Source: Pacificibacter marinus
GTDB taxonomy: Bacteria > Pseudomonadota > Alphaproteobacteria > Rhodobacterales > Rhodobacteraceae
Length of the DNA: 64,000 nucleotides
NCBI RefSeq assembly: GCF_018860665.1
Contig: NZ_JAHKPK010000060.1
Coordinates: 76,940 to 140,939, forward strand
Direction: 5' to 3'
In this document: positions 58,487 to 64,000 of the stretch, piece after piece
Layout of the letters: each line of letters begins with the position of its first letter
How positions within the stretch are numbered: position 1 is the stretch's first letter
Position numbers and translations under genes: made by a program
The notes under the pieces: model-generated
Told to the model about the DNA's origin: nothing
Database searches by the model: none
What the model saw: the letters and a program-made list of their open reading frames with translations, nothing else

Positions 58487-58515
58487 TTGACCATACTGTC
58501 ACAGAGGGCTAAACC
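58487..58515 (+). promoter_or_regulatory. Probable promoter of the nuo operon
   Basis: TTGACC (58487-58492), a 17-base spacer and TAAACC (58510-58515), giving a leader of about 55 bases that includes the GC hairpin at 58540-58556. Confidence 0.45.
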
Positions 58516-58576
58516 ACCAAGTAGCTTTAGCACACGCGCGCCCGCTTTTCGCGGGCCCATCATCAAGGAGCCGCAC

Positions 58577-58942
58577 GTGGAAGACCTGCTTCGGGATTTT
58601 CTCCCAGTCATCATTTTCCTCGGCCTCGCCATCGCGCTTGGTCTTGTCTTCATCTTCGCAGCATTGATCATTGCCGTTCGCAATCCTGATCCTGAGAAAC
58701 TCTCAGCGTATGAATGTGGCTTTAACGCCTTCGACGACGCGCGGATGAAATTCGACGTTCGGTTCTATTTGGTGTCGATCCTCTTTATCATCTTCGATCT
58801 GGAAATCGCTTTCCTCTTCCCTTGGGCTGTCGCGTTCAAGGATGTGGGGATCGTCGGGTTCTGGTCTATGATGGTGTTCTTGGGCGTACTCACCGTGGGC
58901 TTTGCCTACGAGTGGAAAAAAGGAGCCTTGGAATGGGCGTGA
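58577..58942 (+). CDS. nuoA: NADH-quinone oxidoreductase subunit A
   Basis: NuoA is a small membrane-arm subunit of complex I, next to the quinone site. The 121-residue protein has three helices (about 6-31, 60-82, 87-108) and the conserved loop [34 protein letters not shown], with the quinone-site Cys in YECGF. The start is GTG at 58577 with AAGGAG six bases upstream; this gives the family length. It overlaps nuoB by ten bases. Confidence 0.97.
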   Translation: MEDLLRDFLPVIIFLGLAIALGLVFIFAALIIAVRNPDPEKLSAYECGFNAFDDARMKFDVRFYLVSILFIIFDLEIAFLFPWAVAFKDVGIVGFWSMMVFLGVLTVGFAYEWKKGALEWA

Positions 58943-59466
58943 TCACTTCAGCCAACACAGCTGGCGCAGACAAAGAAGTCGCGACACAGGCTTTGAACTC
59001 AGAATTGCAAGACAAGGGCTTTTTGCTCACGTCGACAGAAGACATCATCAACTGGGCGCGCACAGGGTCACTGCACTGGATGACCTTTGGTCTGGCGTGC
59101 TGCGCGGTTGAAATGATGCACACCTCTATGCCGCGCTATGACCTTGAACGGTTTGGCACAGCGCCGCGTGCCTCCCCACGTCAGTCGGACTTGATGATCG
59201 TGGCGGGTACGCTGACCAATAAAATGGCGCCTGCCTTGCGCAAAGTCTATGACCAAATGCCAGAGCCACGTTACGTGATCTCGATGGGGTCTTGCGCCAA
59301 CGGCGGTGGGTATTACCACTATTCTTACTCTGTCGTGCGTGGATGTGACCGGATCGTTCCTGTCGATATCTATGTGCCCGGGTGCCCCCCAACAGCAGAA
59401 GCCTTGCTATACGGCATCATGCAATTGCAACGCAAAATGCGCCGCACTGGCACGATTGCCCGCTAA
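58933..59466 (+). CDS. nuoB: NADH-quinone oxidoreductase subunit B
   Basis: NuoB holds the terminal [4Fe-4S] cluster N2, which passes electrons to quinone. The 177-residue protein has the ligand cysteines in [27 protein letters not shown] and [15 protein letters not shown]. The start ([11 protein letters not shown]) is inside the nuoA end with AAGGAG seven bases upstream. nuoC follows after 12 bases. Confidence 0.98.
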   Translation: MGVITSANTAGADKEVATQALNSELQDKGFLLTSTEDIINWARTGSLHWMTFGLACCAVEMMHTSMPRYDLERFGTAPRASPRQSDLMIVAGTLTNKMAPALRKVYDQMPEPRYVISMGSCANGGGYYHYSYSVVRGCDRIVPVDIYVPGCPPTAEALLYGIMQLQRKMRRTGTIAR

Positions 59467-59478
59467 GGAGACGGACCT

Positions 59479-60081
59479 ATGAGCGAAGCTCTTGAAATTC
59501 TGGCAGCTCACCTTGAGCTCAAGCGCCCTGATGATGTCGTCTCACATGAGATCACTTTTGGCGAATTGACGGTCACTGTCACCCCCGCTGGCATCGTGGA
59601 TTTCGTCGAGTTTTTGAAAACCGATGCGACCTGCAAGTTTTCAAGCTTGGTGGATATCACCGCGATCGATTACCCGACGCGCCCTGAGCGTTTTGATGTG
59701 GTCTATCATTTCTTGTCGATGTACCAAAATCACCGCATCCGTATCAAAACGGCTGTGCGCGAAGATGAAATGATCGCCTCTATCGTTGACATTCACCCCT
59801 CGGCCAACTGGTTCGAGCGTGAAGTCTTTGACATGTTCGGAATCATTTTCTCGGGCCACCCTGATTTGCGTCGTTTGCTGACGGATTACGGGTTCCGTGG
59901 CTTTCCCTTGCGCAAAGATTTCCCGACAACAGGCTACACAGAAGTGCGTTACGACGAAGAGCTTAAGCGCGTCGTCTATGAACCTGTGTCCTTGACGCAA
60001 GAATACCGCCAGTTCGACAATCTCTCTCCTTGGGAAGGGGCCAAGTATATCCTTCCTGGTGACGAGAAGCAGGAGGCTTAA
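59479..60081 (+). CDS. nuoC: NADH-quinone oxidoreductase subunit C
   Basis: NuoC (30 kDa subunit) is part of the hydrophilic arm and supports NuoD. The 200-residue protein shows [44 protein letters not shown], the family signature, and the [10 protein letters not shown] end. AAGGAG lies nine bases before the ATG. Unlike the usual operon, nuoD does not follow directly: a sulfotransferase gene lies between. Confidence 0.98.
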   Translation: MSEALEILAAHLELKRPDDVVSHEITFGELTVTVTPAGIVDFVEFLKTDATCKFSSLVDITAIDYPTRPERFDVVYHFLSMYQNHRIRIKTAVREDEMIASIVDIHPSANWFEREVFDMFGIIFSGHPDLRRLLTDYGFRGFPLRKDFPTTGYTEVRYDEELKRVVYEPVSLTQEYRQFDNLSPWEGAKYILPGDEKQEA

Positions 60082-60084
60082 CGT

Positions 60085-60981
60085 TTGACGCAGCCGACCC
60101 TCATGTTTTGTGTTGGAGCAACCAAGGCGGGCACGTCTTGGCTGTACAGCTATTTGCATGGGCGTGACGATTGTGTGCTGCAAAGCGTGAAAGAATCCCA
60201 CTTTTTCGACACGATATCAAAACCACGGATGAAGCCACAGATCGACCAGTGGAAAGCACAACGCGATCTGTTACGTGACCGTCGTGACGCGGCGAAAATC
60301 GCGGGCGAGGCGTTGCGCGTTCAGCGTTTGCAAACACAGATCGATGACATCTCATCTTTGATCAAAGCTGTACGCAAACGCGACGAAGGCATCCCTGCCT
60401 ATCTTGAATACATCTATGCGGGCGCAGGCGATGCGATGCTTGTGGGCGATATCACACCCGCCTATGCGCTGCTCGATCAGGGCCGTTTGGAACAAATGCT
60501 GTCGCTGTCTGAGGATACTAAATTCGTGTTCTTGATGCGCGACCCTGTTGATCGGTTGTGGTCCCATGTGCGGATGATCGCCAAGCGCACCACGGACACG
60601 CCCGAAGGCTTTGTGACCAAATCCCGTGCGGTGCTGAAATCTGTGACACTGGAAGGCGGCCAAGACCATGTGACATCGCGCGGGGATTACCCTGCGATTG
60701 TTGCCAAACTTAAAACCGCAGTGCCCAAAGACAAATTGCATTTCGAATTTTTCGAACGCCTTTTGACAGAGGACGGCATTCGCGACCTATGTGATTTCCT
60801 TGGCATATCTTATGTGCCTGCGAATACTGATAAGAAAGTTCATGAGGGCAAAAGCCTGAAGATGGACGATGAAATGCGAGGCTGGGCGGCTGAGTTTACC
60901 GCGCCGCACTATGCCTTTGTGAAAGAAACCTTCGGTGCGCTGCCTGATCGGTGGCAATCCAATATGGCGAGGGTCAACTAG
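60085..60981 (+). CDS. Sulfotransferase family protein inserted in the nuo operon
   Basis: A 298-residue PAPS-dependent sulfotransferase. The 5'-phosphosulfate loop is GATKAGTSWLYSYL (11-24), and the 3'-phosphate motif is RDPVDRLWSH (152-161). Between them (about 45-100) is a charged helical segment, probably coiled coil. The start is TTG with AGGAGG eight bases upstream; it begins 3 bases after nuoC, and its stop touches the nuoD ATG. So it is translated within the nuo mRNA. Bacterial members sulfate lipids, sugars or peptides; the target is unknown. Nothing in the sequence ties it to complex I chemistry. Confidence 0.9.
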   Translation: MTQPTLMFCVGATKAGTSWLYSYLHGRDDCVLQSVKESHFFDTISKPRMKPQIDQWKAQRDLLRDRRDAAKIAGEALRVQRLQTQIDDISSLIKAVRKRDEGIPAYLEYIYAGAGDAMLVGDITPAYALLDQGRLEQMLSLSEDTKFVFLMRDPVDRLWSHVRMIAKRTTDTPEGFVTKSRAVLKSVTLEGGQDHVTSRGDYPAIVAKLKTAVPKDKLHFEFFERLLTEDGIRDLCDFLGISYVPANTDKKVHEGKSLKMDDEMRGWAAEFTAPHYAFVKETFGALPDRWQSNMARVN

Positions 60982-62196
60982 ATGGATGGCAACGTGAGCG
61001 ACGTACTGACGGGCGAACAAAAGATCCGCAACTTTAACATCAACTTTGGGCCTCAACACCCCGCGGCGCACGGCGTTTTGCGTATGGTGTTGGAACTCGA
61101 CGGCGAGATCGTAGAGCGGGCTGACCCGCATATCGGTCTGTTGCATCGTGGCACTGAAAAGCTGATGGAAAGCCGCACTTATCTGCAAAACTTGCCCTAT
61201 CTCGACCGCCTCGATTACGTGGCGCCGATGAACCAAGAACACGCATGGTGCCTTGCGATTGAACGCCTTGCCGGTGTTGAGGTGCCGCGTCGTGCGTCTT
61301 TGATCCGCGTGCTGTTCTCTGAAATTGGCCGCGTCTTGAACCACCTCTTGAACGTCACCACGCAAGCGATGGACGTGGGCGCGCTCACACCGCCGCTTTG
61401 GGGCTTTGAAGAGCGTGAAAAGCTGATGATTTTCTATGAACGGGCTTGCGGCGCGCGCTTGCACGCGGCCTATTTCCGCCCTGGTGGTGTGCACCAAGAC
61501 CTGCCGCCAAAGCTGATTGACGATATCGAAACATGGGCCAATGAATTCCCGAAAATGATCGCGGATATTCACACGCTTTTGACCGAAAACCGGATTTTCA
61601 AACAGCGTAATGCGGATATCGGCATTATTTCCGAACAAGAGATCCTCGATTGGGGCTATTCTGGCGTCATGGTGCGCGGCTCTGGCTTGGCGTGGGATTT
61701 GCGTCGTTCGCAGCCTTACGAACTCTACGACGAATTCGATTTCAAAATTCCAGTGGGCAAGAATGGCGATTGCTATGATCGCTACCTCGTACGCATGGCG
61801 GAAATGGAAGAATCCACTAAGATCATTCTGCAAGCGATTGAAAAACTGCGTGCCCCTGAGGGCCAAGGTGACATTCTTGCCCGGGGTAAAATCACACCGC
61901 CAAAACGTGGCGATATGAAAACCTCGATGGAAGCTCTGATCCACCACTTTAAGCTCTACACAGAAGGCTTCAAACTGCCCGAGGGCGAAGTTTACGCCGC
62001 TGTGGAAGCGCCTAAGGGCGAGTTCGGCGTCTACATGGTCTCTGACGGGACCAACAAACCTTACCGTGCAAAACTCCGCGCTCCGGGGTTCTTGCATCTT
62101 CAATCGATGGATCACGTCGCCAAAGGCCACCAGTTGGCTGACGTTGCGGCGCTCATCGGCACTATGGATATCGTATTTGGGGAGGTGGACCGCTAA
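60982..62196 (+). CDS. nuoD: NADH-quinone oxidoreductase subunit D
   Basis: NuoD (49 kDa subunit) forms the quinone pocket with NuoB. The 404-residue protein has [22 protein letters not shown], the quinone His in that motif, [18 protein letters not shown], and the conserved C-terminal DIVFGEVDR. It starts directly on the sulfotransferase stop (TAG-ATG), with GAGG nine bases upstream inside that gene. nuoE overlaps by one base. Confidence 0.98.
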   Translation: MDGNVSDVLTGEQKIRNFNINFGPQHPAAHGVLRMVLELDGEIVERADPHIGLLHRGTEKLMESRTYLQNLPYLDRLDYVAPMNQEHAWCLAIERLAGVEVPRRASLIRVLFSEIGRVLNHLLNVTTQAMDVGALTPPLWGFEEREKLMIFYERACGARLHAAYFRPGGVHQDLPPKLIDDIETWANEFPKMIADIHTLLTENRIFKQRNADIGIISEQEILDWGYSGVMVRGSGLAWDLRRSQPYELYDEFDFKIPVGKNGDCYDRYLVRMAEMEESTKIILQAIEKLRAPEGQGDILARGKITPPKRGDMKTSMEALIHHFKLYTEGFKLPEGEVYAAVEAPKGEFGVYMVSDGTNKPYRAKLRAPGFLHLQSMDHVAKGHQLADVAALIGTMDIVFGEVDR

Positions 62197-63359
62197 TGCT
62201 ACGCCGTCTACACAGCGAACAACCCGCATCTTTTGCATTCACCCCAGCCAATCAGGCATGGGCAGAAGCGCAAATCACCAAATACCCTGAAGGGCGTCAA
62301 CAATCTGCAGTGATCCCGCTGTTGTGGCGCGCGCAGGAACAGGAAAGCTGGCTGACCAAGCCTGCGATCGAACATATCGGCGACATGCTGGGCATGCCTT
62401 ATATTCGCGTGCTTGAGGTGGCGACATTTTACTTTATGTTCCAACTTCAGCCTGTGGGCAAAGTGGCGCATATCCAAATCTGTGGCACCTTGTCTTGCAT
62501 GATTTGTGGCGCCGAAGACCTGATGGCCGTGGCACGCGAAAAAATTTCGCCGACGCCACATACTGTGTCGGCGGATGGCAAGTTTTCTTGGGAAGAAGTC
62601 GAATGTCTTGGGGCCTGTTCCAATGCACCAATGGCGCAAATCGGCAAAGACTATTACGAGGATCTGTCTGCTGAAAACTTCGGCAAATTGATCGACGATA
62701 TGGCCGCAGGCAATGTGCCGCTTCCTGGTCCACAAAACGGTCGTTTTGCGGCTGAACCTCTGTCTGGCCTCACATCTTTGGCGGATGGCGACACAGAGAA
62801 AAACCAATACAATGCTTCCGTGGCTTTGGCGTCTGACATTGGCGATACGCTCAAGCGTATTGACGGCACCGAAGTGCCATTGTTGACGCCTTGGCTCAAT
62901 GGCGGCAAGCGCACAGGAGCAAAACCACCAAAGCCAGCTGCCCCTGCCAAATCTGCGGTGCAACAAGCGGCTGAAACAAGAGCGCCTGCGAAAAAAACCG
63001 CAGCTAAAAAGGCCGTTGCGAAAACGGCTGCCCCAAAGGCCGCTGAAAAAGCGACAGCTACCGCCGCTGATGTTCCTGCAAGCGCACAGAAAAAACCACG
63101 CACCATGAAAGCGCCGCGCAAAGCCGGTGCTGACGATCTTAAAATGATCAAAGGTGTGGGACCGAAACTAGAAGAAACGCTCAACGCTCTTGGGTTCTGG
63201 CATTTCGATCAGGTGGCCAAATGGACGCCTGAAGAAATCGCTTGGGTCGATGATAACCTGAAATTCAAAGGTCGTATCGAACGCGACGGCTGGATCGATC
63301 AGGCCACGACGCTTGCCGCTGGTGGCACCACAGAGTTCTCTAAACGCGCGAAATACTGA
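62196..63359 (+). CDS. nuoE: NADH-quinone oxidoreductase subunit E with C-terminal HhH extension
   Basis: NuoE binds a [2Fe-2S] cluster (N1a) in the NADH-oxidising part. The N-terminal 230 residues are the thioredoxin-like subunit, with Cys ligands in [14 protein letters not shown] and [10 protein letters not shown] Lys/Ala/Pro linker (about 236-310) and an HhH domain follow (311-387, [31 protein letters not shown]). Typical NuoE is near 170-240 residues. Such extended NuoE is known in Rhodobacterales, but the role of the tail is not established. The ATG overlaps the nuoD stop. Confidence 0.95.
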   Translation: MLRRLHSEQPASFAFTPANQAWAEAQITKYPEGRQQSAVIPLLWRAQEQESWLTKPAIEHIGDMLGMPYIRVLEVATFYFMFQLQPVGKVAHIQICGTLSCMICGAEDLMAVAREKISPTPHTVSADGKFSWEEVECLGACSNAPMAQIGKDYYEDLSAENFGKLIDDMAAGNVPLPGPQNGRFAAEPLSGLTSLADGDTEKNQYNASVALASDIGDTLKRIDGTEVPLLTPWLNGGKRTGAKPPKPAAPAKSAVQQAAETRAPAKKTAAKKAVAKTAAPKAAEKATATAADVPASAQKKPRTMKAPRKAGADDLKMIKGVGPKLEETLNALGFWHFDQVAKWTPEEIAWVDDNLKFKGRIERDGWIDQATTLAAGGTTEFSKRAKY

Positions 63360-63437
63360 CTTTCTACGACCGCTAAGGGCACATAAGGCTATAAAAGCCG
63401 CGCCTAAGTTCAACAGGGATAGTTAAGGAGTAAGGCA

Positions 63438-64000
63438 ATGAGTGAGACAACATCGGGAAAGACACAAAAGATATGGCTGATATCTGCCATAGCTGGGATC
63501 GTTGCGTTTTTGGCGCTGCTATATGTCGCTGACTATTCGACTGTGGCTTCACTTATTGTTGGCGTTCTTGTGGCGCTTTTGGTCGGTATTTTGCTTTGGA
63601 TCGGCTGGTATGAAGATCCTGAGGCGCAAACACGGTTGAATGAGCGCGAAGCTGAGCAAAAAGCGGCTGTAACAGCGGCTTCTGACGCGACGGCCGCTGA
63701 TATTGTTGCGACATCTGAGGATAACAGCGACGCACAGGATACTGCAGCTGAGGGTGTTGAGGCTGAGGGAGGGAAGACGTCCCCCGCGCCGATGCCAAGT
63801 GCCGCGATTGACGCGCCGGCTGCTGCGACAACATCTGCTGACGTAGAGGTGGTTGACGTGGATGTTGTTGACGATACGTCAACTGCAAAACCTGCCGCGA
63901 AGAAACCCGCCGCCAAAAAGCCTGCTGCGCCTAAAGCGGCAGCTAAAAAAGCCACTGCGAAACCAGCAGCGTCAACCAAAGCAAAAGCCGCACCAAAAGC
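63438..64000 (+). CDS. Membrane-anchored Ala/Lys-rich protein (cut by window edge)
   Basis: Open frame from ATG at 63438 (AAGGAG seven bases before) to the window edge, 187 codons so far. Two hydrophobic segments, IWLISAIAGIVAFLALLYVA and the VASLIVGVLVALLVGILLWI stretch, are followed by a Glu/Ala-rich part and a Lys/Ala/Pro-rich end (KPAAKKPAAKKPAAPK). The composition of that end is like the NuoE linker, so the two may share a C-terminal HhH domain beyond the edge. It stands where nuoF would be expected and may be an accessory protein of complex I. I cannot name a family. Confidence 0.75.
   Translation, partial: MSETTSGKTQKIWLISAIAGIVAFLALLYVADYSTVASLIVGVLVALLVGILLWIGWYEDPEAQTRLNEREAEQKAAVTAASDATAADIVATSEDNSDAQDTAAEGVEAEGGKTSPAPMPSAAIDAPAAATTSADVEVVDVDVVDDTSTAKPAAKKPAAKKPAAPKAAAKKATAKPAASTKAKAAPK

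Larger units (their letters stand above)
58264..58576. other. Control region of the nuo operon
   Basis: A 313-base gap with no gene. It holds a pair of 26-base direct repeats, a perfect 7-3-7 dyad (58400-58416), a promoter at 58487 and a GC hairpin (GCCCGC at 58540-58545, GCGGGC at 58551-58556) just before the nuoA ribosome-binding site. Confidence 0.6.

Noticed and set aside
60787-62238. A 483-codon open frame antisense to nuoD and the sulfotransferase 3' end
   Set aside because: It mirrors a gene with strong family motifs, has no ribosome-binding site, and its product is Arg/His/Phe-rich with no domain. Antisense frames stay open here because of codon bias.

Overview
The window looks like chromosomal backbone from a marine Rhodobacterales bacterium of the Roseobacter type. 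This rests on gene content and order: ftsY-eamA-yciB, glyQ-DUF6446-glyS-ppdK, folB-folP-glmM, ilvC next to a divergent Lrp pair, a SAM-II riboswitch before metZ, and a nuo operon whose NuoE carries a helix-hairpin-helix tail. Base composition is moderately GC-rich. There are no rRNA genes, recognisable tRNAs, insertion sequences, prophage genes, CRISPR arrays or known defence genes. The genome or species cannot be named from the sequence alone.

Layout. 1-438 is non-coding, with a duplicated hairpin-forming unit. 439-4898 holds purD, xseA, a small secreted protein and an AlkB-type membrane monooxygenase. 5039-8205 is the ftsY-orf-eamA-yciB transcription unit, closed by a strong terminator. 8303-9963 is a hydrolase-GST pair on the minus strand. 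10176-11573 is metZ behind a promoter, a SAM-II aptamer and a terminator. folE2, trkH and a catalytically dead periplasmic protease-like protein follow. 16562-23099 is glyQ-DUF6446-glyS-ppdK; 23275-27417 is a cell-wall hydrolase and folB-folP-glmM. 27500-30243 is a minus-strand stretch of small proteins, trmL and ilvC. From 30392 come the tandem Lrp regulators, a Tat-type intradiol dioxygenase-like protein, pepN (minus), glcB-glcG, a class I amidotransferase and a GNAT enzyme. 39502-42520 is pntAB behind a structured leader. 42729-53048 is a mixed block: YHYH, DUF3422, YeeE/YedE, an M20 hydrolase, DUF1304, PACE, moaA, benE, an AlkD-like protein and a GNAT enzyme. 53061-58263 is glmU-glmS (minus) divergent from gph and a DegT-family aminotransferase. 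58577-64000 is the start of the nuo operon.

How the genes fit together. GlmS, GlmM and GlmU together make UDP-GlcNAc, although glmM sits about 27 kb from glmU-glmS. FolE2, FolB and FolP are three folate-pathway steps. NuoA-E and PntAB link NAD(P)H pools to the proton gradient. GlcB with GlcG is the glyoxylate arm, and PpdK handles the PEP/pyruvate node.

No large novel island is visible. The observations most worth a second look are local: a sulfotransferase gene fitted without gaps between nuoC and nuoD; a leader before pntA with mutually exclusive stems ending in an intrinsic terminator; a SAM-II aptamer with an extra hairpin; a protease fold that lost all three catalytic residues; an AT-rich insert in GlyS; and paired repeats at the left edge and upstream of nuoA.
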